Source of the DNA: Saccharothrix deserti
GTDB lineage: Bacteria; Actinomycetota; Actinomycetes; Mycobacteriales; Pseudonocardiaceae
Reading direction: 5' to 3'
Assembly (NCBI RefSeq): GCF_009769385.1
Contig: NZ_VKAB01000016.1
Location: forward strand, 248,001 to 312,000
Length of the DNA stretch: 64,000 nt
The notes beneath the pieces are model-generated. The model searched no databases. It saw nothing but the letters and a program-made list of their open reading frames with translations, and was not told the DNA's origin. This document shows, piece after piece, positions 1 to 9,055 of the stretch (position 1 is the stretch's first letter; every line of letters starts with the position of its first letter). The position numbers and the translations under genes are program-made.

Positions 1-1
1 G

Positions 2-739
2 GGCGGCATCGGCCACGAGGCGGCGTCGGCCGACCGCCGGTTGACCACGCACCTGCGCAGGCTGGCCGGCGTGAGCCGACGGGTCGCCTCGGTGTGCACC
101 GGCGCCACCGTCCTGGCCGCGGCCGGGCTGCTGGCGGGCAGGCGGGCCACCACGCACTGGAGGTACGCGGCCCGGCTCGCCGCCCGCTACCCCGACGTGA
201 CGGTCGATCCCGCGCCGCTGTTCGTCAAGGACGGCAACGTCTACACGTCCGCGGGCGTGACGAGCGCTCTGGACCTCACCCTGGCGTTCGTCGAGGAGGA
301 CGAAGGGGCGTCGCTCGCCCGTGAAGTCGCCAGGACGCTGGTCACCTATCTGCAACGCCCCGGGAACCAGGCGCAGGTGAGCATGTTCCTCACCGCGCCG
401 CTGCCCGACCACGGCGTGGTGAGGGACCTGATCAGCCACATCGTGAGCCGGCTGGACGCCGATCTCGGCGCGGCGGCGCTGGCCGGCCGGGCGGGTCTGA
501 GCACCCGACAGCTGACCAGGCTGTTCGACACCCACCTCGGCACGACGCCGAGCCGGTACGTGCGCGCGGTGCGGACCGAGGCCGCCGCCAACCTGCTGGC
601 CACCACGGAACTGCCGCTCACCGCGGTCGCGCGCCGGTGCGGTTTCGGCTCGACCGAAACCCTGCGCCAGGCCTTCCTCGACCACTACGAAACCTCCCCG
701 TCGGCCTACCGCGCGGCAAACCGACGGCGGGCGTCATGA
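2..739 (+). CDS. GlxA-family AraC-type transcriptional regulator (5' end missing)
   Basis: The reading frame is already open at the first base, so the N-terminus lies outside the window; about 245 residues are visible where the family usually has about 320. The visible part holds the end of the DJ-1/PfpI-like amidotransferase-fold sensor domain (SVCTGATVLAAAGLL is the usual nucleophile-elbow segment with its Cys). An AraC double-HTH domain follows in the last 95 residues, ending with the typical second helix-turn-helix (RRCGFGSTETLRQAF). Such proteins sense a small ligand with the degenerate amidotransferase domain and activate nearby genes. The target is not visible. It converges on the LysR gene with a 13-bp gap. 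Confidence 0.85.
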   Translation, partial: GGIGHEAASADRRLTTHLRRLAGVSRRVASVCTGATVLAAAGLLAGRRATTHWRYAARLAARYPDVTVDPAPLFVKDGNVYTSAGVTSALDLTLAFVEEDEGASLAREVARTLVTYLQRPGNQAQVSMFLTAPLPDHGVVRDLISHIVSRLDADLGAAALAGRAGLSTRQLTRLFDTHLGTTPSRYVRAVRTEAAANLLATTELPLTAVARRCGFGSTETLRQAFLDHYETSPSAYRAANRRRAS

Positions 740-752
740 AAGTCGTTGCGTG

Positions 753-1649
753 TCACAGAGATGCCGCGTCGTGCAGGTACGTGACCATGTCCGAGATCGG
801 GGTGCGTGGTCGCGGCCGGTGCACGAGGCAGATCTCCCGGGCCATCGGCTGGTCGAGGTCGCGGACGAGGTAGGCGCCGTGTTCGGCGGAGCGCAGTGTG
901 GTGTCCGGCACGAGGGCGACGCCCAAACCGGCGCCGACCAGGGCGAGGGTGACCGCGTAGTCCCGGGTCTCGTACGCCACGTGCAGCTCGACGCCGGCCC
1001 GCCGGGCGGCCCCGTCCAGCGTGATCCGGTTGGGCACGCCGGGTGCGCCGGAGATCCACTCGTCGGCGGTGAGCGCGGCCAGCGGCAGCCTGCCGGCGGC
1101 GGCGTGGCGGTGACCGGCGGGCAGCACCAGCCGCAGCGGGTCGGTCATCAGGCGGGCGCGGTGCACGCCGGCGGCGGAGGCCGGTGGCACGTCGGGGTAG
1201 CGATGCGTGATCAGCAGGTCGAGGTTCCCGGAGGTGACGAGCCCGTACCCGTCGGGCGGCTCGATGTCCAGCAGGGAGAGGCGCACCTGCGGGTGGGCGC
1301 GGCGGAACGTGGCCAGCGCGGCGGGCACCAGGGCCTGGCCCGCGCTCGCGAACGTGCCGACGGACAGGTGTTCGCGGGGTAGCCGCCGGGCGTCGCGGAT
1401 GGCGTCCTCGGCTTCGTGGACCGCGCCGAGGACGCGTTCGCCGTGGCTGACCAGCACCTCACCGAGCGGTGTCGGCCGCACCCCGCCGGGGCCGCGGTCG
1501 ACCAGGCGCTCGCCGACCTCCCGTTCCAACTTGGCGAGCTGCTGGGACAGGGCAGAGGCGGTGAAGCCCATGCGCTTGGCCGCGGCGGCGATCGAGCCGC
1601 TGTGGGCGACCTCGACCAGGACCCGCAGCCGCTCGATGTCCAGAGCCAT
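753..1649 (-). CDS. LysR-family transcriptional regulator
   Basis: A 298-residue protein of normal LysR length. It has an N-terminal winged HTH (about residues 4-62, with SIAAAAKRMGFTASALSQQL as recognition region) and a C-terminal periplasmic-binding-like effector domain. It is divergent from the PLP-dependent dehydratase gene, with 61 bp between the two starts. This is the classic arrangement in which a LysR protein controls itself and the divergent gene. The effector is unknown; an amino acid or keto acid related to the dehydratase substrate is a reasonable inference. Confidence 0.88.
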   Translation of the reverse strand: MALDIERLRVLVEVAHSGSIAAAAKRMGFTASALSQQLAKLEREVGERLVDRGPGGVRPTPLGEVLVSHGERVLGAVHEAEDAIRDARRLPREHLSVGTFASAGQALVPAALATFRRAHPQVRLSLLDIEPPDGYGLVTSGNLDLLITHRYPDVPPASAAGVHRARLMTDPLRLVLPAGHRHAAAGRLPLAALTADEWISGAPGVPNRITLDGAARRAGVELHVAYETRDYAVTLALVGAGLGVALVPDTTLRSAEHGAYLVRDLDQPMAREICLVHRPRPRTPISDMVTYLHDAASL

Positions 1650-1710
1650 TAGCGTTCCTTAACCCTCCCCAGCAGATTCCGCTTCAGCTTACGGCCGTCG
1701 GGCGTGCAGA

Positions 1711-2658
1711 GTGAGCGACGTGATTGAACATGCGGAAATCGCGGCCGCACTGCCGACCGTGGACGACGTCAGGCGGGCCGGCGAGCGGATCGCACCGCAC
1801 GTCCGGCGTACGCCGGTGCTGGAGGCCGAGGTCGCCGGCCGCCGGGTGACGCTGAAGCTGGAGCACCTGCAACTCACCGGCACGTTCAAGATCCGCGGTG
1901 CGCTCAACGCGCTGCTGAGCCGACCGGAGACCGACCAGGTGGTGACCGCGTCCGGCGGCAACCACGGGCTGGGCGTGGCCACCGCGGCACGGGTGCTCGG
2001 TGTCCGAGCCACCATCTACGTGCCCCGGACGGTGCCGCCGGACAAGGAACGGCGGATCGCCGCGACCGGCGCGACGCTGGTCCGGCACGGTCGGCGGTAC
2101 GCCGAAGCCGAACAAGCCGCGCGCGCCTACGCCGAGCAGAACGGCCTGCGCTACCTGCACGCCTACGACGACGTGGACGTGGTGGCCGGACAGGGCACCG
2201 TGGGTCTGGAAATCGCCGAGCAGGCGCCGGGCTGCGACACCGTCGCGGTGGCGGTCGGCGGCGGTGGGCTGATCGCCGGGGTGAGCCTCGGGGTCGGGGC
2301 CCGCGCAGTCGTCGGTGTGGAGCCACAGGGGTGCGCCGGCCTGCACGCGGCGGTCGCCGCCGGTGAACCGGTCGACAGCCCGGTCGATTCGGTCGCGGCG
2401 TCCGCGTTGGGCGCCAGCCGCATCGGGCAGGTCCCGTACGCGACACTCCGGACGACGTCCCTGCGACTGGCGCTCGTCGACGACGCACAGATCATCGCCG
2501 CCACCCACCGGTTGTGGGAGGACTTCCGGCTCGCGGTGGAGCCCGCCGGCGCGACCGCGTTCGCCGCTTGGCTGGCCGGACAGGTTCCGGGCGACAATCC
2601 CTGCGTGATCGTGTGTGGCGCGAACGCCGACTGGACCCTGAACGGCGGCACCCGGTGA
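1711..2658 (+). CDS. Threonine/serine dehydratase-like PLP enzyme (fold type II)
   Basis: A 315-residue protein starting at GTG. Fold-type-II PLP landmarks are clear: Schiff-base lysine Lys60 in FKIRGA, the asparagine loop SGGNHG at 81-86, and the glycine-rich phosphate-binding loop GGGG at 183-186. Enzymes with this layout deaminate L-threonine or L-serine to 2-oxo acids, or act on 3-hydroxyaspartate or as racemases. There is no C-terminal ACT regulatory domain, so it belongs to the short catabolic type rather than the biosynthetic IlvA type. The divergent LysR gene is the probable regulator. The stop codon overlaps the start of the peroxiredoxin gene, so the two are cotranslated. Confidence 0.8.
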   Translation: MSDVIEHAEIAAALPTVDDVRRAGERIAPHVRRTPVLEAEVAGRRVTLKLEHLQLTGTFKIRGALNALLSRPETDQVVTASGGNHGLGVATAARVLGVRATIYVPRTVPPDKERRIAATGATLVRHGRRYAEAEQAARAYAEQNGLRYLHAYDDVDVVAGQGTVGLEIAEQAPGCDTVAVAVGGGGLIAGVSLGVGARAVVGVEPQGCAGLHAAVAAGEPVDSPVDSVAASALGASRIGQVPYATLRTTSLRLALVDDAQIIAATHRLWEDFRLAVEPAGATAFAAWLAGQVPGDNPCVIVCGANADWTLNGGTR

Positions 2659-3218
2659 ACCCGGAACAACTACCCGACGGCCTGCCGGTGCCATCCGACG
2701 ACGGCGCCGCCGACCACCTGCCGGGCAGTGCCGTACCCGCACTGGCACTGCCGACCACCGACGGGCGCGAGGTCGACCTCGCCGCGCTCGGGCAGCCACG
2801 CGCGGTGCTGTACGTCTACCCGATGACCGCACGGCCCGGCGTGCCGTCGCCGGACGGGTGGGACCAGATCCCCGGTGCTCGGGGCTGCACGCCCGAGTCC
2901 TGCGGGTTCCGGGACCACCACGCGGAGTTGGCCGCCGCCGGCGCGCAGGTCTGCGGACTGTCCAGCCAGGACACGGACTACCAGGCCGAAGCCGTCACCA
3001 GGCTGCGCCTGCCGTTCCCGCTGATCTCCGACAGCGACATGCTGCTCGCGCGGCAGCTCGCCCTGCCCACCTTCACCGTCGGCGATCTCCGTCTGTACAA
3101 GCGGATCACGCTCGTCCTCCGCGATCACCGGGTCGAGCACGTCTTCTACCCGGTCTTCCCACCCGACCGCCACGCCCAGCACGTCCTCGACTGGCTGCAC
3201 GCCAACCCCACGTCGTAG
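2655..3218 (+). CDS. Peroxiredoxin-like protein (AhpC/TSA, BCP-type)
   Basis: The start is placed at the GTG overlapping the dehydratase stop (GTGA, 4-bp overlap), giving 187 residues; the open frame extends further upstream without family similarity. The thioredoxin fold is recognisable, with a BCP-like cysteine pair at Cys78 and Cys83 (GCTPESCGFRD). The five-residue spacing is that of peroxidatic and resolving cysteines in BCP-type peroxiredoxins. It probably reduces peroxides in the cytoplasm. Translational coupling to a PLP dehydratase is unusual and may mean the dehydratase or its product generates oxidative stress, but that is inference. Confidence 0.72.
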   Translation: MNPEQLPDGLPVPSDDGAADHLPGSAVPALALPTTDGREVDLAALGQPRAVLYVYPMTARPGVPSPDGWDQIPGARGCTPESCGFRDHHAELAAAGAQVCGLSSQDTDYQAEAVTRLRLPFPLISDSDMLLARQLALPTFTVGDLRLYKRITLVLRDHRVEHVFYPVFPPDRHAQHVLDWLHANPTS

Positions 3219-3227
3219 GCACGGGCC

Positions 3228-3258
3228 GGTGGGGAGCGAGCCTCGCTCGCTCCCCACC
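3228..3258. terminator. Bidirectional terminator hairpin
   Basis: A perfect 13-bp inverted repeat (GGTGGGGAGCGAG at 3228-3240, complement at 3246-3258) with a 5-base loop fills the 40 bp between two convergent genes, the peroxiredoxin and the ROK regulator. There is no clear T-tract, as is common in high-GC actinomycetes. Confidence 0.75.
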
Positions 3259-4371
3259 TCACCTGGCTATGACGGCCGAGCGCAGGCGGTTGAGCGCGTC
3301 GAGTCGTGCGCCGGCCAGGGACGGTTCCACGGTTAGTTCAGCGGCCCGGACGAGCACGTGCCGGGGCAGGCCCGCGAATGCCTCGGCGATGGTGTCGAGG
3401 ACGACGGGGTGACCACCCCACGGTCCGCCGATGACGATGGTTTCCGGGTCGGCGAGCGCGACGACCGCGGCGAGCACCCCGCTGACGGCCTTGCCCAGCG
3501 CGTCCCGGGTGGCCGCGGCCCTCGGCCCGGTGACGGCGGCCAGCAGGCGGTCGACGTCGATCGCCGTGGACCCGGGCAGCCGCAGGCCGAGTTCGTCGAA
3601 CACCTCGATGAGGCGGATCGCCTTACCCCGTGGTCCCACCGTGACGAGGTGCGCGATCTCACCGGTGAGACCGCCGTGCCCGCGCCTGATCTCGCCGTCG
3701 CTGACGATCGCGCAGCCCATGCCCGCGCCGAGGAAGACGTAGGCGAAATCGTCCCACTGTCCTTTGTGGACGTCCCGTTCGGCCCGCGCCGCCCAGTTCA
3801 CGTCGTTGTCCACGGTGACCGGTCCGTCGACGTGGGGCGCCAGGACCTCGACGGTGTCGAGCTCGCCGAGCAGGAACGGCGCGTCGGGCAGCTGGACCAT
3901 CCGGCCGGTGACGCGGTCCACCGGGTCGGCGGCGCTCACGACCGCGAGACGGGCGGTGCCACGCCGGGCCGTGGTAACGGCGGTCCGGAGCGCGGCGGCG
4001 ACCTCCTCGGGCCGGGCCGGCTCGCCGATCTTCACCTCCGCCCGCGACACCGTGTCACCGTGGGCGTCGACGCACTCGGCGACGATGCCTTCCGGCGCGA
4101 TGGCGACGGCCAGGGCGACACCCACGTCGGCCAAGGCGTAGTACGAGCCGACCCGGCCACGGCCGCGACCACCCGGCGTCCGTTCGCCGGTGTCCACCAC
4201 CAGACCGGCCTCGGTCAGCCGGCGCACGCTCTCCCCCACCGTCGGCTTCGAGATGCCGGTCTCGGTGGCCAGTTCAGCCCGGGTCAGCCGTCGGTGCTGC
4301 ATGAGCGCACGCAGGACGTGCTCGTCCGTCAGCGAGCGCAGCAGCTCCAACGAGGGCTTGGCGGGGTCCAC
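3259..4371 (-). CDS. ROK-family transcriptional repressor
   Basis: A 370-residue protein from a GTG start. An N-terminal MarR-like winged HTH (about residues 15-65, LTRAELATETGISKPTVGES) is followed by a ROK sugar-kinase-like domain. The ROK zinc motif (CxCGxxGC) is absent, so this is one of the diverged ROK repressors. It is divergent from the DUF1479 gene, and a matched pair of half-sites lies between them, so it very probably represses itself and that gene. The inducer cannot be read from sequence; for the family it is usually a sugar or sugar phosphate. Confidence 0.85.
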   Translation of the reverse strand: MDPAKPSLELLRSLTDEHVLRALMQHRRLTRAELATETGISKPTVGESVRRLTEAGLVVDTGERTPGGRGRGRVGSYYALADVGVALAVAIAPEGIVAECVDAHGDTVSRAEVKIGEPARPEEVAAALRTAVTTARRGTARLAVVSAADPVDRVTGRMVQLPDAPFLLGELDTVEVLAPHVDGPVTVDNDVNWAARAERDVHKGQWDDFAYVFLGAGMGCAIVSDGEIRRGHGGLTGEIAHLVTVGPRGKAIRLIEVFDELGLRLPGSTAIDVDRLLAAVTGPRAAATRDALGKAVSGVLAAVVALADPETIVIGGPWGGHPVVLDTIAEAFAGLPRHVLVRAAELTVEPSLAGARLDALNRLRSAVIAR

Positions 4372-4378
4372 CGGCCAA

Positions 4379-4459
4379 TTCTAGTCAGGAGTCTTGCCCA
4401 GAAAGGCGGCGACACCCTACAGTCGCCCCAAGCCTTCAAGTAAGGACAGCTAACTAGAA
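4379..4459. promoter_or_regulatory. Predicted ROK operator pair in the ROK/DUF1479 divergent promoter
   Basis: Two 10-bp half-sites face each other across the intergenic region: TTCTAGTCAG at 4379-4388 and CTAACTAGAA at 4450-4459, which match as inverted repeats at 9 of 10 positions. The second lies directly upstream of the AAGGAG ribosome-binding site (4458-4463) of the DUF1479 gene. Widely spaced A/T-rich half-sites suit ROK repressors, which can loop DNA between distant half-sites. Confidence 0.5.
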
Positions 4460-4470
4460 GGAGCGCCATC

Positions 4471-5772
4471 GTGTCACCGCAACCCGCGCTCGACACCGCG
4501 CCGTTGTCCGGACTGCCGCACTGGGAGCGCGCACCGGCGGACCTCCCGGACGCGATCAGGCAGATCAAGGCCGCGCTGCGGGCCCGGATCGCCGCCTCGG
4601 GCCGCACCGTGGAGGAGGTCTTCGCCGTCGTGGAGAGGCTGATCGAGGCCGAGGTCGACGAGATCACCGCCGCACGGGCGCGCGGTGAGGGGATCTGGCC
4701 CGTCATCGACTACTCGGACATCGCGGCCGGCACGGTGTCGGACGAGGCGCGGGCGCTGCTGCGCCGGCGCGGCTGCCTCGTCGTGCGCGGGCACTTCGAG
4801 CGGGAACAGGCGCTGGGTTGGGACCGCGACATCGTCGAGTACGTCGAGAGCAACAACTTCTTCGACACCTACCGAGGTCCCGGCGACGATTTCTTCGGCA
4901 GTGTCGGCTCCAAGCCCGAGATCTACCCCATCTACTGGTCACCGGCCCAGATGCAGGCTCGGCAGAGCGACCGGATGGCCCGGGTGCAGACGTTCCTCAA
5001 CAGCATGTGGAAGCACGAGTCCGAGGGTGTGCGGTGGTTCGACCCGAGCCGGGACTCGCTGTACCCGGACCGGATCCGCCGTCGGCCGCCGGGCGCCGAC
5101 TCCGCCGGTCTCGGCACCCACCTGGACCCCGGCACGCTCGACCTGTGGATGACCGAGGCGTACCAGCGGGCGTTCCGCCACCTGTTCGACGGCAGCGTCG
5201 AGCGGTACGACCCGTGGGACGCGGCCTACCGCACCGACGGACCGCAGTACCCCGGCACCACGATGTGCTCGGCCTTCCGCACGTTCCAGGGCTGGACCGC
5301 GCTGTCGGACATGCGGCACGACCAAGGCGTTCTCCACACCGTGCCGATCCCCGCCGCGATGGCCTACCTGATGCTGCGCCCGCTGCTGGCCGACGTGCCC
5401 GACGACGACATGTGCGGCGTGACCGTGAACCAGGTCTTCCCCGCCGACCACAAGTGGCACTCGCCGCTCCTCGACGCGCTCAGCGGCATCCCGGACGTGC
5501 GAGCCGGGGACTCCGTCTGGTGGCACTGCGACATGATCCACAGCGTGGCGTCGGTGGCGGACCAACAGGGCTGGGGCAACGTCATGTACATCCCGGCGGC
5601 GCCCTGGTGCCCCCGCAACGAGCGGTACGCCGCGAGCGTCCGGGAAGCCTTCCGCACCGGTTCCAGCCCGAGCGACTTCCCCGAGGAACACTACGAACGC
5701 ACCTGGCCGAACCGCTTCCAGCCGCACGAGCTCAACGACATCGGCAGGCGCGGGCTCGGCCTTTCGCCGTAG
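4471..5772 (+). CDS. DUF1479 family protein, predicted Fe(II)/2-oxoglutarate-type dioxygenase (YbiU-like)
   Basis: A 433-residue protein from GTG with the ribosome-binding site AAGGAG at 7-base spacing. Length and content match the DUF1479 family (E. coli YbiU). A double-stranded beta-helix metal site is suggested by His217-x-Asp219 (GTHLDPG) and a distal His357 (DMIHSV). The family is related to Fe(II)/2-oxoglutarate oxygenases; its physiological substrate is unknown to me. The divergent ROK repressor and operator pair suggest expression controlled by a carbohydrate-like ligand, so a role in modifying a sugar-related compound is possible. It is not clearly in an operon: the next gene begins 88 bp further on. 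Confidence 0.82.
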   Translation: MSPQPALDTAPLSGLPHWERAPADLPDAIRQIKAALRARIAASGRTVEEVFAVVERLIEAEVDEITAARARGEGIWPVIDYSDIAAGTVSDEARALLRRRGCLVVRGHFEREQALGWDRDIVEYVESNNFFDTYRGPGDDFFGSVGSKPEIYPIYWSPAQMQARQSDRMARVQTFLNSMWKHESEGVRWFDPSRDSLYPDRIRRRPPGADSAGLGTHLDPGTLDLWMTEAYQRAFRHLFDGSVERYDPWDAAYRTDGPQYPGTTMCSAFRTFQGWTALSDMRHDQGVLHTVPIPAAMAYLMLRPLLADVPDDDMCGVTVNQVFPADHKWHSPLLDALSGIPDVRAGDSVWWHCDMIHSVASVADQQGWGNVMYIPAAPWCPRNERYAASVREAFRTGSSPSDFPEEHYERTWPNRFQPHELNDIGRRGLGLSP

Positions 5773-5860
5773 TTGGTCGAGGACCGGCGACAACGGCGGG
5801 ACCGTGATCGTGGGCCACGACCACGACAGGGCCCGTGGGGTGGCTGACTAACCTGCTCCG

Positions 5861-8800
5861 GTGACCGTTGTGCTGGTTCTGCTGTCGGGCGTGTCCTATC
5901 GCGACCAGGAGATCACCCGGCCCCAGCTGCGCAACCTCCTCGCGCTCCTGGCCGATGACCTGCGCGTGGGCTGCGGCACCGCTCGGTTGGTGGAAGCGCT
6001 CTGGCCGGACGCACGGCCCGAGCACCCGGCCAAGGCACTGCAGGTCCTCGTCTCCCACGCCCGAGCGCAGTTGGGTTCCGACGTCATCGCCGGCACGCCC
6101 ACGGGTTACCGCCTCGCCCTGCGCGAGGACGAGGTCGACACGTCGGCCGTGCTGCTCAGCGCGTCGGCCAGTGCGCGGCATTCCCGCACCGGCGACCACG
6201 CGGCGGCGCTCGCGCACGCCGAGGCCGGTCTCGCGCTGTGGGAGGGTGCGGCGAGCGAAGACGACGGCCTCACCGACCCGTTGTCCGCGTTGCGTGCGGC
6301 ACGGGCGTCGACGTATCGATCGCTGGTGCGTGCCCGCGCGTTGGCCCTGTCGCGGCTCGGTCGCCGTGCCGAGGCGGTCGAGCCGCTCACCGAACTCGTC
6401 CAGGAGCGTCCACGGGACGAGGAGGTCCTGGTGGAGCTGCTGCGCTGCGAGGCGGCGACGGTGGGCACGCCGGCAGCTCTGGCCAGGTACGACGCATACC
6501 GGCGTGCGTTGCGCGACGAGCTGGGCAGCGATCCCGGTTCCGCGCTCCAGGGCGTGCATCGACAGCTGTTGCAAGGCGATGTGCCGGTGGTCCGGCACGG
6601 TGTGCCGCACGAGCCCAACCCGCTGCTCGGCCGCGACGACGACATCGCGGCGGTGGCGAACCTGCTGCGCACGTCGCGGGTCACGTCGATCGTGGGCGCC
6701 GGTGGCCTGGGCAAGACCCGTCTCGCGCACGCCGTGAGCCGCCGGGCGGAGCAACGTGTCGTGCACCTGGTCGCGTTGGCCGGGGTCGGGAGTGATGACG
6801 ACGTGGTCGGCGAGGTCGCGTCGGCACTCGGCGTCGGGGAGGCCGGGCGCGGTCCGGTCGGCCGTCTCGCCATCCCGACCGACGTCCTCACCGGCATCGT
6901 CAACGCCCTCGGTCCTGGTCCCGCGTTGTTGGTGCTGGACAACTGCGAGCACGTCGTCGACGGCGTTGCCGAGCTGGTGCGGGCCGTGGTGTCGACGAGC
7001 GAGGACCTGCGCGTGCTCACCACCAGTCGCGCCCCGCTCGGCCTCACGTCGGAATCGGTGTACCTGCTGCCGGAGTTGAGCCTGCCGACGGCGGTCGAGT
7101 TGTTCACCCGGCGTGCGCGGGCGGCCCGCCCTGATGTGGACCTGCCCGCCGACGCGGTGTCGGAGTTGTGCGGCCACCTGGACGGGCTGCCGCTCGCCGT
7201 GGAACTGGCGGCGGCGCGCGTCCGGGTCATGTCCGTCGCCGAGATCTCCCGTCACCTGGACGACCGGTTCGCCTTGCTGCGCGGCGCCGCGCGGGACGCA
7301 CCGCCGCGACACCGCACGCTCCACGCCGTCATCGACTGGAGCTGGAACCTCCTCGAACCCGCCGGGCAGGCCGCGATGCGGGCGCTGTCGATCTTCCCCG
7401 GCGGATTCACCGCCGACGCCGCGCGTCACCTGCTCGGCCACGACGACGTCCTGCCGGTCGTGGAGCAGCTGGTCGACCAGTCGTTGCTCAAGGTCACCGA
7501 CACGGCGTCGGGCACACGCTTCCGGATGTTGGAGACCGTGCGTGAGTTCAGCACGGCACGTCGCGAGGAAGCCGGTGAGAGCGACCGGGTGAGCGGCCGT
7601 TTCCTCGCGTGGGCACGGGACTTCGGGGTGGCACACCACGAGTCGGTCTTCGGCACGGAACTCGTCTCCGCCGTGGAGCGGATCAGGGCCGAACAGGACA
7701 ACTTCGTGCAGGCACTGCGCCACGGACTCGACCGGGGCGACGGCCCGATCGTCGCGGCGACGTCCGCCGTGCTGGGCGGTCTGTGGATCACCGAGTCGAA
7801 CCTCACCCGCATGGCGACGCTGGCCGGGGAGCCCGCTTCGGTCCTGTCGCGGTTCCGGCCCGAGCCCGCTCTCGTCGAGGCCACCAGAACGGCCGCGGTG
7901 CTGTGCGCGGTGAGCGGCTTCCTCGTGCAGGAGCCGCACCCGGTGCGTGCCCTGGTCGCGCTGCGTCGGCTTCCGCCCGCCCCGCCGGACACCCTGATCA
8001 GGGCGACCGGGATCGTGCTGCGCGCGGTGGCCGGCGGATCGGACCTCTCGGCACTGCACGCGCTGTGCGACAGCGACGACCCGCTGACGGCCGGCATGGC
8101 CAACGCCGCGGCCGGCTACTTCTTCGAGAGCGACAACGACCTGGACAGCGCGCTGAAGGCGGCCAGGCGGATGCTCGCGGCGTTCGAGAACCGGGGAATC
8201 CCGTCGATGCGGGCCTTCGCCCACTCCCGGATCGGCGAGCTGTGCCTCCAGATCGACCGGGCCGACGAGGCACGACGTCACCTGGGCGTGGCTCTGTCGG
8301 TGGTGGAGGAACTCGGGGCGTGGGCCAGCGCGACCCGGTTGCGGTGGGCACTGGTGCTGGCCAACCTGGGGTGCGGCGCCGTCGACGAGGCGGAGCACTG
8401 GCTGGAGCAGGCCGTGCGGGGTGGCTGGGACGAAGCGGCCGGCGCGTTGATGTTCGACGTCGGCGTGCGTGCGGAGATCCTGCTCGCTCGCGGTGACGTC
8501 GACGCGGGCCTGCGCTTGTGGCGCCGGGCCGCCGACCGGCTGAGGGACACCGGGAGCCCGGTCTCCGGCGGCGGTCTGCCCAGCCCGGCGTTGTGGGCCT
8601 TGGAGGTCCGGGCCGTGACCGTGATCGCCCACGCGCACCACGGCCGGCTCCACCTCGTCGAGGAGATCGCCGGCGAGCTGCCGCACGCGCTGTCGCGGAT
8701 GATCACGGATTCCCTCGCGCGCTCACCGGAATCCTTCGTGGACCTCCCGGTCTGCGGCGCGCTCCTGCTGGCCGTGGCGATGGTGGACCTGGAACGGGGT

Positions 8801-9055
8801 GAACGCACCGGTGACGCGCGTGCCACGAGGTCGGGCGTGCGGATGATCGCCCTGGCGGAGCGCTTCGGTTACCTGCGGGGATTCCAGCCGACCATGTCCG
8901 CCGCGCGAGCCGGGAACACCGCCGAGCAAGCCGACAGGTCGGCGTACGACGACGCGGTGTCGTCGTACGCCGACCTCGGTCGCGACGAGCTGCGACCCGC
9001 CGCGTTGACGGCTCTGCGGACGCGTGATCAGCTCACCGGACCGGGTCCCTCCTGA
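5861..9055 (+). CDS. AfsR/SARP-like BTAD and NB-ARC ATPase transcriptional regulator
   Basis: A 1064-residue protein from GTG. Domains in order: a short OmpR-like winged-helix DNA-binding domain (about 1-88), a bacterial transcriptional activation domain (about 95-240), an NB-ARC/STAND ATPase (Walker A GAGGLGKT at about 279-286, Walker B LLVLDN ending near 360), and a long helical TPR-like C-terminal region. This layout is that of AfsR-type activators that switch on secondary metabolism or stress genes after ATP-dependent oligomerisation. The 3' end overlaps the convergent permease gene by 23 bp. The target genes are not evident; the exporters that follow and the polyketide locus at 14.7-27 kb are candidates only by proximity. 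Confidence 0.88.
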   Translation: MTVVLVLLSGVSYRDQEITRPQLRNLLALLADDLRVGCGTARLVEALWPDARPEHPAKALQVLVSHARAQLGSDVIAGTPTGYRLALREDEVDTSAVLLSASASARHSRTGDHAAALAHAEAGLALWEGAASEDDGLTDPLSALRAARASTYRSLVRARALALSRLGRRAEAVEPLTELVQERPRDEEVLVELLRCEAATVGTPAALARYDAYRRALRDELGSDPGSALQGVHRQLLQGDVPVVRHGVPHEPNPLLGRDDDIAAVANLLRTSRVTSIVGAGGLGKTRLAHAVSRRAEQRVVHLVALAGVGSDDDVVGEVASALGVGEAGRGPVGRLAIPTDVLTGIVNALGPGPALLVLDNCEHVVDGVAELVRAVVSTSEDLRVLTTSRAPLGLTSESVYLLPELSLPTAVELFTRRARAARPDVDLPADAVSELCGHLDGLPLAVELAAARVRVMSVAEISRHLDDRFALLRGAARDAPPRHRTLHAVIDWSWNLLEPAGQAAMRALSIFPGGFTADAARHLLGHDDVLPVVEQLVDQSLLKVTDTASGTRFRMLETVREFSTARREEAGESDRVSGRFLAWARDFGVAHHESVFGTELVSAVERIRAEQDNFVQALRHGLDRGDGPIVAATSAVLGGLWITESNLTRMATLAGEPASVLSRFRPEPALVEATRTAAVLCAVSGFLVQEPHPVRALVALRRLPPAPPDTLIRATGIVLRAVAGGSDLSALHALCDSDDPLTAGMANAAAGYFFESDNDLDSALKAARRMLAAFENRGIPSMRAFAHSRIGELCLQIDRADEARRHLGVALSVVEELGAWASATRLRWALVLANLGCGAVDEAEHWLEQAVRGGWDEAAGALMFDVGVRAEILLARGDVDAGLRLWRRAADRLRDTGSPVSGGGLPSPALWALEVRAVTVIAHAHHGRLHLVEEIAGELPHALSRMITDSLARSPESFVDLPVCGALLLAVAMVDLERGERTGDARATRSGVRMIALAERFGYLRGFQPTMSAARAGNTAEQADRSAYDDAVSSYADLGRDELRPAALTALRTRDQLTGPGPS

